A stretch of 64,000 bases of DNA from Balaenoptera acutorostrata (taxonomy: Eukaryota; Chordata; Mammalia; Artiodactyla; Balaenopteridae). Where the stretch lies: the NCBI RefSeq assembly GCF_949987535.1, contig NC_080067.1:51644910-51708909 (forward strand). Direction: 5' to 3'. Below are positions 47,176 to 63,103 of the stretch, in pieces. Under the pieces are notes generated by a model. That model searched no databases and was not told the DNA's origin. It was given only the letters and a program-made list of their open reading frames with translations. Position 1 is the stretch's first letter. Every line of letters starts with the position of its first letter. Made by a program: the position numbers and the translations under genes.

Positions 47176-49499
47176 CTTAGTGTTTTTGATTTATTAAGAC
47201 TTTAGAGAAAATCAGCATCCTCTGCCTCAAGTCACTTATTTATCCAGTTAATACTCATTGAGTACATACCACGTCAGGCCTTATACTAGGAGCTCTGAAA
47301 GTTGTCAGATTTTCAGGTGGGATATTTCTCTGGGGGGGTGGGTATTGCTTTAACATTAGCCAACCATTGTTTTTATATGTAATAATCATCTTGAAAATGT
47401 ATTCCCTTATATTGAAACATCTATTTTACTTCAATTTACATTTTTATAGCAGTAATACTTTCATATGATATGTTTGTTATCTGTGATAGCTGTCACAAGC
47501 AATCAAGGATGATGATTTTGTTTTTAAAGCAAACAGTTTTAAAGTGGTGCTAACCTAAAAATAAAATTTGTAAATATCAGTTTGTGCTAAATGTCCTCTA
47601 CAGAAAGAATAAGGCACTGTATTGTTTACATAGTCTGTTTACAGAAATTCCTAAAATTGATTGATCCATCCTTTCTTCTCAGAAACTCTGCTCAGCAGAC
47701 AGCTTTTCAAGCTGCCTTGAAGGGCATCTGCCAACCGTCTAGGACCATAAAGCCACCACTGGGCCATGTAATATCACCTTAGGAGCTCCTCTTTCCTGCT
47801 TTCTTCTTGATCGTCTGCTTCAGTAGTCACCATTCATTAGTTCTTTTGCTGGTTCCCTGATTCTGCCTCAATGCTATAAATTATATAGTTCATTTCTTCC
47901 TCTTTAATAGGCAATCTGAATTCCAAATATCTACCTTGAGTCACTGCTAGACAATTTCCAATATGTTCTTTACTGGCTCCGTAAATAGATATTGTGCATC
48001 CCTATAAATTGTCCCAGTTCTCAAGGCATTATCTGAGAACGGTTCAAACTGTGCTTTGCCAAACCTGTGCTCCGCCTAAGTTCTTCTTGTCTTCCGGTCC
48101 TTTCCATCCTCTGTAAATAGTTTCTCCTTTCTTGGAAAATATAGGTCAAATCCTTAAGTTTTTATCCAGGAAACTTTGTCTCTACTTCCACAATTCCACT
48201 TTAGGCTAGCTTCTGAGCTGTAATGTCTATGTCTATAAAATAAAAATGAGACCTACCTACTACAGTTATTGTATTGATGATTGTATGCAATAGGTTCCTG
48301 TTACATAGTATGAGCTTAAAAACATTAGTTACCTCTGTACTGATTTGTTTATATATTATTTTTAATAAGATAATAAAGATGGTTTAAAACAAAGTGTGTT
48401 GAAAAAAGATGGGTTGATGTTTCTGTGACCACTTGCTTTAACAATTCAGCCCCTGTCTGTAAGGAAGCCTTCATCACCAAGAAAATAATGGCTGTAATAA
48501 GAAAATCTATTGTCCATCAAAGAACTTTCCCTTAAGTGAGTTTGAGTCATGACTTGCTTCCTGGAATTATTGGTGTCTCTTCTGCTCACCAGGGACTTCT
48601 TCATCAATAGAAGTTCTATTAGTGTTTATGCTTCTTGCTAGTTCTAACAAAATTTCTGGATTTTTTTTTTTTTATTTGTGACAGTCACCTGTGGTTAAGG
48701 CCAATGACAAAACCTCTACTTGGATGAAAGCAGAGGATTGACCCCAGTAACCACACACCCAAACAATGCACAAGTAGTAACATTTTAAAACTCAACTAGA
48801 GCTTATGATTTTATTCACCCTACACTAGGGAACTACTTTTCCTTGAAGTTGTTACCCTGGAATACTGGTATACATTATATTTATGCCTCAGATATCCTTA
48901 CACCCAAATGCTAACTCATGATTTAAGAAATATATGGCTATAGACAAGATATCAGTTCAGCAGATTTTCCCCTCTCTACTTCGAGGGAATGACCAGATCT
49001 GGAGAACAGCCTTTCAATTGGACTGATGGAAGCAGTTCTGACCATAAATACTACTTTTTTTCCTGTTATTGTATTATATCCTTAATTTTAAAGGACTGAA
49101 TGTATGCTTTCATTTCAAGAAGCCCCAAAAGAGAGAAGTCAACCCTTACTGTTGAGGTAAGGGTTCAGGAGAAGAAGTCAGTCTCCTGACTGAGAGGGGA
49201 CTCTGAGCCAAAAGGTAAATCAAAAAGCAGACTAGTGTTTGATCTCCCAGCTGTGGCACTTAGGCTGGTATCTCTGAACCCTCATGTATTGACCAAGGAC
49301 TGGCTTTTAAATGAGTGAGGAAGAAGAGAGCACATGACATCCTCGGGCTTACTCTGTTCCTTGTTCAGAAGGCGTGGGAATCCACATTTTTTTTAAACAT
49401 AAACTAGATCAGTTATCTTTAAATTAATCTATACGTGATCAATAGGACCCCTCAGATAGCACTGAAACTGGATTAAATGCATTTCCCTTTTTATTTCAG
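47176..49499. other. Unassigned region
   Basis: No gene is recognised in 2.3 kb. A 63-codon plus-strand frame (47,591-47,782) has no recognisable features. T- and A-runs lie near 48,660-48,674. The downstream part of the LRP2BP-like sequence, expected here on the minus strand if it were a real gene, is not visible. Confidence 0.45.
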
Positions 49500-49525
49500 T
49501 TTTTAAAAACCTTAAAAAATTTTAT

Positions 49526-53099
<3,574 letters not shown>

Positions 53100-53310
53100 C
53101 TTATCACAATTCATAAAATGCAATGCCAAAGAAATGCCATTAATAATAGCAAAAACGTATAAAATATCTAGGAATAAAAAGAAATAGGTATAACTAATAG
53201 AAAATTAAATACCAAACTACTCTGAGATCTAAAACTAGTTTCAATAAGATCAAAACTATATACCTGAAAGGCAATATTTAGTACTATAAACATATCAATA
53301 CTGGGAGTTG
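53100..53310 (+). repeat. Old L1 ORF2 fragment
   Basis: 'aaatatctaggaataaaaagaaatag' corresponds to the 'KYLGI' region of ORF2 (compare 30,000-30,020 in the young L1), followed by decayed sequence. Short and diverged. Confidence 0.45.
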
Positions 53311-53879
53311 GTAAATGCATACTTTTATTCAATGTAGTTCTAGTGAAGAAAAACTTGTTTTACAAAAGATGGAAATAAAGAATTTGGGAGATCTATTCTA
53401 AAATTCATACTTCTAAATAAAATAAAATTTATACTTCTAAAAATATGAAAAACACTTCTGAAAAATAAAGGGAACAATCCATTGTTCCAAATATGTATAC
53501 TATATGCATATATAGCAGTAACCAAATAAAGAGCAGATTAATGGGGAAAATAATAGCACCAAAATATGACTTCTAATATGTAACAATAAATAATAAAGGA
53601 GTCACCACAAAAAATAACCACAGCTGACATATAAAAAATTCAAATATACAATACAAAGAGCTGATGACTAAAGTTAACCTAGCTAGACTAGGTAGGAGAG
53701 AGCTGCCTACAAAGGCCATGTGGTCAGATGGAGTTTCATGGGGTCAGTTGCTCAGTTTTGCAGGTCAGTGAACATGAGATTGATGACTGAAAAAGAATAC
53801 AGTTTATAAATTTCTTAAACAAACAAGACTGGTGAAATAATCCAAAATATAGAAATGGTTACATTCTCTATTTTAAAAA
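53311..53879. other. Unassigned AT-rich region
   Basis: This may continue the old L1 fragment on its left ('ggtcagttgctcagttttgcaggtc' is unassigned). No gene. Confidence 0.35.
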
Positions 53880-55955
53880 TGCAGAATATTGACTTCTGCT
53901 TTGGTTATGATGGAATAGTTTGTACTCAACTAATATTCCTAACAACAACATAAAAGCAAGAAAGCCATATAAAAATGTTAAAACTTGTTGGAATGCATTA
54001 GAAATTGCCAAAGCTTATGGCCTAAGACAAAGCTAACTGAGATGATCTCAATTGTCTCTCTGCCTCTTTCTTCCCAGGACGTTTTAAAATAATTGGAAGA
54101 GAGCATGAGGTCAAGAGCCAAGCAAAGAGTTTCTACAAAGATGTAGAGTAGATAGCAGAGCTTGAGGCAACTCCCAGAGCCAGGAAGACAAACATTTGAG
54201 ATAGGTGGTGCTGTGGCAGCCTGTATTTAACGCAATAAAATCCCAGAGAGAAGGTACATTCAAACAAATAAGCCCAACACTTGGCATCAGTTTTCCACAT
54301 AAGACATTTGGGAATAAGTTGCACAAGACAAGGGTATAAAAGGAAGGGGGAAAGCAACTGTAAAACAGATCAAGACTGTCATGCCACGTTGCTTGGGAGT
54401 CAAAAGTTATATTTTAGGTCCTAGCAATGGGGAGACATCTTACAAAACTCAGACACCTAGTTGGAAACTCAGGGGGACTAAACCTTGGGAGTGGAGAAAT
54501 CAGGGAGAGAACAATCATTACAGAGACTACAACACAGCACAGAGTAAACTTAGCTCCTGGTTGGATTGAGGTGTTCTGCTCCTCTGCATCCCACCAGAGG
54601 ACTGGTGAATCCTCTCTGCAGAAGATGACGTCATCCAGGGTGTCTCCAATTTTTCATACAAATATCTGGAATTTAAGCAAATGTTGGCAGGTATTTCTAT
54701 GAATAGGACTAAAAGAAAAGATAATAGGCAAAGCTACAGATGACAAAGATGCTGAAGTTATCAGCCATGATCTTTAAAATAACTGTAATTAAGATGGTGT
54801 GGAAAATATATGACAAGATTGAAATTTTCACCAGAGAACTGGAATCAATAGAAAAGAAGACAATGAAAATTCTAGAACTTAAAAAATACATAGTAATTAA
54901 GATTAAGAACTGAATAAGTTAGACATAGCAGAAAGAAGATTAATTAGTTAGACTACATAAATTTGTAGACTATTTCCAGATTTAAGCATGAAGAAAAGGG
55001 ATGGGCAGTACACAAAGATTGTAAGTTGTACCATGAGTACAATTTTAATCACAGAAGAGGAAGAGATAAGGATTAAGGAAAATGTAATTTTTGAAGAGGT
55101 AATAGCATCAAAAATTCTATAACCAACGAATGACATCAGTCTACAGATATAAGTTTGAGAAGCCCAAAAGTATAAATATGAAGAAAAGTCACTTAGATAC
55201 ATCATAGTACAACTGACTAAGGAGACCCGAGAGAGAGAGAGAAAAAAATCTTTTAAAAAAATTCTTTTGGCTTCCCTGGTGGCGCAGTGGTTGAGAATCT
55301 GCCTGCCAATGCAGGGGACACGGGTTCAAGCCCTGGGCTGGGAAGATCCCACATGCTGTGGAGCAACTGGGCCTGTGAGCCACAACTACTGAGCCTGCGC
55401 CCCGCAACAAGAGAGGCCGTGACAGTGAAAGGCCCGCGCACCACGATGAAGAGTGGCCGATGAAGAGTGGTCCCCGCTTGCCACAACTAGAGAAAGCCCT
55501 CACATAGAAACGAAGACCCAACACAGCCAAAAATAAAATAAAATAAATAAGTCAGGAGCTCTTTTTAAAAAAAAAAAATTCTTTTAAAAATCTTAAAAAT
55601 AGTCAAAGCAGCAGGACACATTACCATCAAAGGGGGAGCAACAAGCTGAAAGCTGACTTTACAAGAGAAAGCTGAAAACCTGGAAATAATAGATTGATAT
55701 CTTTAATGCACTGAGGAAAAAAATCAAAACAAAACACTACCTTCACATTCTAGACCCAGAAAAAATATTCTTCAAAAGTGACAGCAAACTGAAGAAACTC
55801 AATGCAAACACAAATTGAGAAAATATTTGCCAGCTAGACGCACAGTAAAGACACATTACAGTAAACAGATGTCTTCAGACAGAAGGAAAATGGTATCAGA
55901 AATGCAAAGAGTAATGAAGAACAAAAAAGAGTAAATATGTGTTAAAGTATCATTA
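53880..55955 (+). repeat. Old ORF1-type LINE remnant (HAL1 or L1M-like), split by a SINE
   Basis: It opens with 'gacttctgctttggttatgatgg' and 'ctcaactaatattcctaacaac', a 5'-UTR-like start. It continues through A-rich ORF1-like sequence ('caagattgaaattttcaccag', 'gacccagaaaaaatattcttcaaaag') and lacks a recognisable ORF2. This fits a half-LINE (HAL1) or an internally deleted old L1. A CHR-2 SINE at 55,269-55,572 interrupts it. All frames are broken. Confidence 0.45.
55269..55572 (+). mobile_element. CHR-2 type tRNA-derived SINE, internally rearranged
   Basis: The head ggcttccctggtggcgcag, A box, and B box (ggttcaagccc) are present. The body lacks the usual 'gtctggagcctgtgctcc' segment (near 55,400) and has a 14-bp direct duplication, gatgaagagtggcc/gatgaagagtggtc, at about 55,445-55,472. 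Target-site duplications aaaaaattctttt are at 55,256-55,268 and 55,573-55,585. Confidence 0.9.
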
Positions 55956-56241
55956 ATCTTTAATCTAACTGTCTCTTCATAAATAAGTCATAAAAACTAT
56001 TTAAAAAATGGTGAATTCTTCTTTGCAAGAAAAACAGCAAGTAAATCAATATCACTACATATTGCCTGACAGTACAGTGAAAGTACACAGATGATACTAC
56101 AGGAGACAAGAGGAGAGCTACCCAGTCTAACGAGGCATGTTGCATAGAGGAATAGAGGAAAGCCTTCCCTGAGGAAGAGATCTTGGCTGAGTCTCAACTG
56201 ATTCAAATAATGGAGAGGAGAGAAGAAAGACAAAAGAAATT

Positions 56242-56363
56242 GGGACTTTCCTGGAGGCCCAGTGGTTAAGCTCTGAGCTTCCACTGCAGAGGGCATGGGT
56301 TCAATCCCTGGTTGGGGAGCTAGGATTCTGCTAGCTGCACAGCGTGACCAAAAAAAAAAAAAA
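56242..56363 (+). mobile_element. CHR-1 type tRNA-derived SINE
   Basis: The opening gggactttcctggaggccca, a B box in gggttcaatccctgg, 'ttggggagctaggattctgc', and a plain poly(A) tail define the shorter CHR-1 form. A 7-bp direct repeat, agaaatt (56,235-56,241 and 56,366-56,372), may be the target duplication. Confidence 0.82.
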
Positions 56364-56379
56364 TTAGAAATTATATGAT

Positions 56380-58199
56380 TGGGGGTGTTGAGAAACCTTT
56401 AGATGAGCAAATATTTAAATTTATAAATTATCTATTATGGAGTCACCAAAATTAACTCTACATTTTTCCAGCTCTATAAAATTGTCCTCTGCTTACTAGT
56501 TTCACCTTTTAGTTCATTCTTATTAGTCTTGTTAAAAAATATCAAGAGGAGGAAGAAATAAGCCATAATATAATGTGCAGAACTGGAGCAAAACACAGAA
56601 TTACATCAACCATGGAATGAGAATCATAATGAAAGTTTATTTCATATTAATTATGCATTTTATACTCAACACCCTATACTATATATTTTAGGTCATCAAA
56701 AGAACAAAAATCATTGAAGCAAAAGAAAAGTTGTAGTGTAAAGAATCAAGAAAAGTTGAATGATGTATCTTTCTGAAAGCAATTTGACTTTCTGCTTCTT
56801 TCTCTAAGATGCTTGCCAAACAGGCCCAGCAATAAATGGTAAATGGAGCAGTTTTCCTAAATGGATGCTTAAAATTCTTGCCAAATAAAGTAGGACTCTG
56901 TTAATTAAAATTTTAATTGTTTTTGAAAGTGGTTGAGAAAGACAATACTTAACCTTTCTAAAAGAATATGCCAGCAACATAGTTCTCCTTTAGCAGACCA
57001 TGTACAAATTAATTATTCACACCTATTGATTAAATGCTTTAATCCATATGCAGATTCAAATGATACCTGTGCACCCAATCAATTTTTGCTTATAGCCTCC
57101 CTAGGAGCAGATGTTCAAGCTTTCTTTATGAGAATTTAGGTACAACCTAGAGTCTTTTACTCCTTCTGTCACTTTCAAGGAGGACTGAAGGTTGTTGAGA
57201 TTATCTTGTTTGCCTCAATTCACAGGTTTCCACATTCAGCTCCTTCTCCCTGATGCTGAGCAAGCAAATTTCTCAAGACTTTGTCTCTTATGTTAAGGAT
57301 AAGGAAATACAACCTGCTTGAAATTATTCTTTACTTTAGCACAGGTCACAGATTATTCCTAATTATAATTTTTTTAAAAGTTATTAACCTTTCTACTCTG
57401 TTAGGTATCTAACAGGTGTTTAAGAAAAAAAATGGCTATAATTGAAATTATAGTCCAGCCAAATGTACATTCTCTATTCTCTATAGAGCATCTGCCCTAA
57501 ATCCTTTTATCCTTTCTGGTTCCAGAGAATTGAACTGCGCAATCTGAAATGTAAGTAAACATTTCTCTTGCCACTCACACTTGATTCAGTAACATAAAAT
57601 GTTGCTAGTGTTGTTACAATTTTTTTTCTTGTACTCTAGGCTCTACTTCTTTAAAATATTTTGTTAAATAAATAAAATAATAATAATAATTCTTCACATG
57701 TTTACCATAACCATCAACTCAATAGATATACAAATTTAAAAATAATTTTCCCCTACATCCTATGTTAATAACCTGGTATGTATCCTTTCATACCTTTCTC
57801 TATGCCCATTCAAATATATTCACCCACATATAAGATTCTATAATTCCCATTTTCAAAAATAAGGTTCCATGGATTAGGCTGTCAAAGCTTCCTACATGGG
57901 CAATTACACGCTAAATCTTTAATATCACATCTGATCCTAATTTGATAAACCCTTTATTCTTGTTACCAAAAGTCCCAGACTCTCTTGCCAATCTTAAACT
58001 TTTCAGTTAACATCCAGAGGGAAAATGTACAAGTTCATATTTGTCACCATTTATCTCATGAAAGGGTTTGTCCCATATATATCAATACTAGAGAGCCATC
58101 AACACTTCTAAGCAGAGAACTGACATGTTTGCTCCTCTGTTTTAGTAGAATATATTACGGAAGGGAGAACCTGGAGGTGGTCAGATAGGCCATCAAGCT
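56380..58199. other. Unassigned AT-rich region
   Basis: No gene is recognised. A (TAA)n tract lies at about 57,663-57,690. Confidence 0.42.
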
Positions 58200-58450
58200 G
58201 CCAACTTTATGTGCCAAGTCACAGTAGGGTGAGGGCCAGATTGCAGGGGATAGGCCCTGGGAATAGAGAATGGAGATGGTAGATTTTGTCAGAGAGGGAA
58301 ACCTCAAAGATAAACCCAAGGTTTCTAGATTCTCAGTTTGGTGTTTATAGTGATAAAGTTCAACAAGACAAGAAATACAGAAAGGAGAGCAATTCTGAGG
58401 TGGAAATTTAGCCCTACATATATTGTATTTGAGGCTTCTGTGGGACAACT
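58200..58450 (+). repeat. Ancient dispersed repeat fragment
   Basis: 'tttgaggcttctgtgggacaac' at the right end and 'gggaaacctcaaagataaacccaagg' fit the distal part of an old mammalian repeat that I recall only loosely. The 97-codon minus-strand frame is a chance frame. Confidence 0.3.
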
Positions 58451-58559
58451 ATGGAATGGTGACTTGTGAGGAAATGGAAAATTTTATCATAATCTCTTCT
58501 TTCTCATCACTTAACATTTTAGTTTAAATATTTTACAGTCTTGTTTTATATTCTCTACA

Positions 58560-59000
58560 ATTTTATTTTATGGCTGGCAAAATATTACACTGAGCAACAA
58601 AATTTCCATTTTTAATTGCTGGATATTTGGGCAGCTTCCAAGATTTCATTATTGTAGATAAGGATGCAGTAGATATCTTGATGAATATTACTTTTTCATC
58701 TTTGAATTACTCTCTCAGAATATATATTCCCAGAAACAAATTAAGTTTATTCAGTCAAATGATACAAAAATTGAAAGTTATTTGTTGAAATGCTTTTAAA
58801 AGCTGTTTTAAATACACACACACGTGTGTGTGTGTGTGTGTATGTGTTTGTGTTTCTGTGCGTGTGTGTGTATATGTATACACATTACCGTGGTTTTTTT
58901 GGTTTGGTTTGGTTAGGATTTACATTATCACCAGAACTGGAATTTTTTTAGTTTCTACTTTAGAAGCACTCTGAGCATTTTCACCAGTAGTTACTTTAGC
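58560..59000 (-). repeat. Old L1 fragment, antisense, with CA/TG repeat inside
   Basis: 'atatttgggcagcttccaagattt', 'ttgtagataaggatgcagtagatatctt' and 'tatatattcccagaaacaaatt' read like reverse-strand L1 ORF2 terminus. The CA/TG tract at 58,812-58,878 interrupts it. Confidence 0.5.
58812..58878. repeat. (CA)n-(TG)n self-complementary microsatellite
   Basis: acacacacacgtgtgtgtgtgt is an inverted CA/TG junction, followed by an imperfect TG run and tatatgtatacac. It could extrude as a cruciform or take up Z-DNA. Confidence 0.92.
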
Positions 59001-59742
59001 ACACCCCTGCTAAGTGTACCAAGTATCACAGAAGCCTGTTGAAACAAGCAGGGCTTTTAGCATAAGGACTTTTTTGCCTTAAAAATCTAGCACACTACAT
59101 ACTGATGCTTTATTCTAGTGCATCACTGTCTCCAAGTAATCTTTGCACATTTTGGTATATTACCCAAGATCCCACAGATTCCCATGAAAAACAGAATAAA
59201 ACATTTCAAGCATCCTTTTTACTAACCAATTTATAGCTTCTCTCAAAATGCTGAATACAGAGAAAACAAGTGCAAAACATTAGTTTACCTACTTCAGCTA
59301 CTGAGTGCCGTATGTTTTTCTTTCGCTCTTCATGGACTTCCTCAGAGGCAAATTAGTAAAATCGCAAGTGCCTTCTGGAAAAAGTGATTAGCCTATTCAG
59401 AACTCCTTTGTGCTCTCTAAAAGGCACTTTAAAGTTAACTGAACATTCCACTATGTTGTCAGATTTACAATTGATTCCAGTTTCCAGTGAGCGACTTATC
59501 CTGACAGACTGCTGGAAAACGGATACGCCTTTCACTCAGCATTTGATTCTGAAGAGAAGCCACAAGAAGAAAACACGTCAGCTGCGGCAAGACCATTACG
59601 ACACCAGTGGTTGGTTTCAAGAGTGGTTTTCAATGTGTTACACACTGAAAATAAGGAACTGGAGTAAGAAATGGTATTTGTCTCCAGCCACACTATGACA
59701 ACATTTTTCTGCTTATTTCTTCTCATTCTTCTAACTTTGGAT
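59001..59742. other. Unassigned region
   Basis: A plus-strand frame of 104 codons (59,384-59,698) is open. It has no recognisable domain and a fully overlapping minus-strand frame, so I do not call a gene. Confidence 0.4.
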
Positions 59743-59757
59743 AAAAATTCACCTCAT

Positions 59758-60094
59758 TGGGCTTCCCTGGTGGCGCAGTGGTTGAGAATCTGCCTGCTAA
59801 TGCAGGAGACACGGGTTCGAGCCCTGGTCTGGGAAGATCCCACATGCCACGGAGCAGCTGGGCCCGTGAGCCACAACTACTGAGCCTGCGCGTCTGGAGC
59901 CTGTGCTCCGCAACAAGAGAGGCCGCGACAGTGAGAGGCCCACGCACCGCGATGAAGAGTGGCCCCCGCTTGCCGCAACTAGAGAAAGCCCTCACACGAA
60001 CCGAAGACCCAGCACAGCCAAAAATAAATAAATAAATAAATAAATAAAATAAAAAATAAAAAAAAAAGAGTAAATTCTATTAAAAAAAAAAAAA
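59758..60094 (+). mobile_element. CHR-2 type tRNA-derived SINE with two-part tail
   Basis: The best-preserved copy in the window: head gggcttccctggtggcgcag, A box tggcgcagtgg (59,771-59,781), B box ggttcgagccc (from 59,814), and many CpGs kept. The tail is (AAAT)n then A-rich, then gagtaaattctatt (60,068-60,081), then a second A-run. Target-site duplications aaaaattcacctcat are perfect at 59,743-59,757 and 60,095-60,109. Recent insertion. Open frames on both strands are shadows. Confidence 0.94.
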
Positions 60095-60109
60095 AAAAAT
60101 TCACCTCAT

Positions 60110-60375
60110 CAGAGAGCTCCTCCTGACATCCTTCAATGGTTTCCAGCTTCACTCCATTGTGTTCAAACCAGCTCAGTTGTTGATATAATCAGACACTTTG
60201 TAATTATACATTTATTTCTGCTTACTTGTTACTTTCTGTCTCTTCCACTATCTGTGATCTCACTGAGAGCAGGAACTGTGTGTATTTCTTACCCAAAACA
60301 TATCCAGTTCCTGGCTAAGTATCTGGTTCATAGTAAACATTCAATAAATATCTCATTAATGAATAAACTAAATGA
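60110..60375 (+). repeat. L2 3'-end fragment
   Basis: 'ctgagagcaggaactgtgtgt', 'cagttcctggctaagtatctgg' and 'catagtaaacattcaataaat' reproduce the L2 3' terminus. The CHR-2 SINE at 59,758 appears to sit at or within its left edge. Confidence 0.6.
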
Positions 60376-60869
60376 ATAAAACTGTAAGTAAAACTCATGA
60401 GCACCAACTCCAAATTAGAGACCACCATCATTAGACAGCTATATTTTTTGGCTACAGAAACGAAGAATATCTGTTCCTCTAAATATATTTCAATCCATAC
60501 ACTCCTAAAAGTATATTTTTTAAGGAATGGCATCAACTCTTAAAACAAATAGAAAATGACTTTAAAATTGGAGATGGTGCCCAATCCTGTTTAAAACCAC
60601 AATTACAAGTGGAGAAGGTAACTTGGACTCATACTGTATGGGAAAAGGTATCAAAAGATGACCATAGAGAAAGCAAAGCTGATACTTCAGCAGGCATCCA
60701 CTGTAAAGCTCATTCAGGGTGATGGAGGTTATGGAGGTGATGGCACGTGACACAAAATAGATGCTAGAATTAAATTTACAATACATCATCTGTAATCTTT
60801 CCTATGTATGGCCATATAACTGTTCAATTAGTGTAACACTTATTGATTAACTGTCTAATAAATAAATGC
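60376..60869. other. Unassigned region
   Basis: No gene or named repeat is seen. Confidence 0.4.
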
Positions 60870-61330
60870 TCTACTCTAGTCATTTGGGATACAACAATAA
60901 CATGAATAAGTTCCTTCAAATATGCAAGAATGATAATTACAAATAGTGATAAATGCTTTGAAGAAAATTGGACAATGAAGATAAACTGATTGTGAGAGGA
61001 AGACGCATTGTTTAGCTACAGAGTGATGAGGAAAGACCTTCCTGAAGAGGTACCATTTGAGCCAAGGTCTGAGATATAAAACAGCAGCCCTGCCAAGTTC
61101 TGATGGAAGAGTATTTCAGAAAGAGATAGTACAAAGACCAAGTTTAGAAATAGGTTTGGTGTCTTCCAGAAACTGAAATAACCTCTATGATTAGAGTGCA
61201 CTGAACAGGAGGAAATGTGGGAGAAGGAGGGTCCTGGAGGCAGTCTTGTAAAGCATGGTAAGGATTTTGAAATGATTGTTTCTTTATATTCTTTAACCAT
61301 TGCTTCAGCTTGCAGAAGTGGTTCATCTGT
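60870..61330 (+). repeat. Ancient dispersed repeat, related to 37,700-38,345
   Basis: 'tgggatacaacaataacatgaat', 'gataaatgctttgaagaaaa', 'gaaagaccttcctgaagaggtaccatttgagcc' and 'gaagagtatttcagaaagag' follow the same order as the copy at 37.7 kb. The minus-strand frames of 113 and 115 codons here are chance. Confidence 0.42.
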
Positions 61331-62714
61331 ATTACTATGAAGGCCCAGGCCAAACAAAAAGGAAAGAACAAATCCTTCATACTCTGTATTGTGTAGTTAC
61401 ATTCCTTGTGCAGGATCAAATACCATAGACAGGTGGTAGAAAGCGAGTAAAAATGAGAGCTCCTTAATTGCGCCCATACAAGGCTATGCAACTACTTTTC
61501 ACTCTTATAATAATTAGTTTGGTTAAGAGTTCTTATGAAATTAAAACCGTAATTAATTAAGCACCACTAACTTACTAATAAACACCACATGTATCTTTGC
61601 CACTGGATTTCCTCAGGTACTTTGCTTCAGTGATTCCAATATCCTTCACTATGACAGAGTCCCTGTTGGAGATAATGAACCCATAGATAACCCCAACTGA
61701 AATTCAAGTGCAATCAAAGAAAATGTTGATATGGAAACATTTTATTTCTTCACAGCTGAAAGGAACACAAAGAGGTCTTGCAGTCTCTGTGACCCAAATA
61801 TTTGAACAACATCAAATAAATTTATCATATTTTTGTAACTTTCTTAATGTAGATTGAATGGAATCACATTCTAACCTAGGTTAGAAAGTTTGTACCCAAG
61901 CCATATCCATAGTTTTGTACCTAAACCAAACCTCGGAAGCAGCAGTGAACATAGGATGTGAGATTAGGATTTCTGGTCTTACTGTAGTTTTGAAACCTTA
62001 TTCCTAAATAAGATCTTAAATCAAGAGTTGATTTTATTCAAGTATTGAAAGGAACCAAATGAGATAAGTAATTCATCAAATATTGCTAAAAGGTCCTCAT
62101 TCAAGTCTGTATCTTTCTCATGCCTTAAGTGATATTCACAATCTACAAAAATCAGAAAAATATAAAATGTATACCACTAGTTCTTCTAAAGCAAAATAAC
62201 AAATTTTCATCTGTATCCTGCTTAAAGAATTTTCCTCAGTTATTATTTTTCCCCACTTTTAAATTGTACATTAGCCTTGGACTCCAGATCTTACTGGTTA
62301 CTGGTCAGGAGCCTGATAAGAATTTTGCATGGAAAATGGACAAGAGAAAGTGATACAACTCTACCTTCTCCAGGGATATTATGGAAGGATTCATCAGGTA
62401 AAGTTTCAAAGTGGCTATATTTCAGAGTGCCTTTGGAATGAAGAAAGGTGAAAAGGAGAGAGACCCAAGGCAGTTTAGAACCAGCCCTGTGACAGTGTCT
62501 GTGCCAGATTCTGTAAAGTTAGGAGACGTCCAATACCTATCAGACATTATCAGCATTGTCATCGTTTGATTTCAAAGTTAATTTTACTGTGCTAAGAGGT
62601 GGTCAGCTCTTGTGACAACTATTGAATAGTGTGCATCATAGCTGAAATGCATGCTTTTTGTTAACCACAGAAATAGTAGCATGGGATAATAGGAGACTCT
62701 GAGCAGAAATTTGG
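61331..62714. other. Unassigned region
   Basis: No gene or named repeat can be supported. Confidence 0.42.
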
Positions 62715-63103
62715 TGTATTAGTAAGCTCTGCCTACTATAACAAAGTACCTTGAACTGGGAGGCTTAAACAACAGAAATGTATTTTCTCACTGTTTGGGA
62801 GGCTAGAAGTCCAAGATCATGGTGGCAGTAGATTTGGTTTCTAGTGAAGCTTCCCTTCCTGGCTTGTAGATGGCCACCTTCTCAGTATGTCCTCCCATGG
62901 CATTTCCTCTGTATACATGGAGAGAGAGAGAGAGATCTCTGGTATTTCTTCTTCTTATAAGGACACTAGTTCTGTTGGATTAGGGCCCCACCCTTATGAC
63001 CTCATTTAACCTGAATTGCCTTCTCGAAGGCACAAATATAGTCACATTGGAAATTGGGACTTCAACATGTGAATTTGGGGGGGATGCAATTCAGACCATA
63101 ACA
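62715..63103 (+). repeat. MLT1-type LTR (ERVL-MaLR)
   Basis: It starts tgtattagtaagctctgcct and ends tcagaccataaca. In between are 'aacaacagaaatgtattttctcac', 'ggaggctagaagtccaagatca', 'ataaggacactag', 'gggccccacccttatgacct' and 'cttcaacatgtgaatttgggggg'. This is the characteristic order of MLT1-type solitary LTRs. An (AG)n tract at 62,920-62,933 is internal. Confidence 0.78.

Noticed and set aside
59384..59698. Plus-strand frame of 104 codons as a small gene
   Set aside because: No recognisable domain, no splice or promoter context, and an overlapping reverse frame. Length is within chance for this composition.
59771..59824. tRNA gene at the SINE head
   Set aside because: A and B boxes are present, but the sequence is the degenerate tRNA-derived head of a CHR SINE and does not form a complete tRNA.
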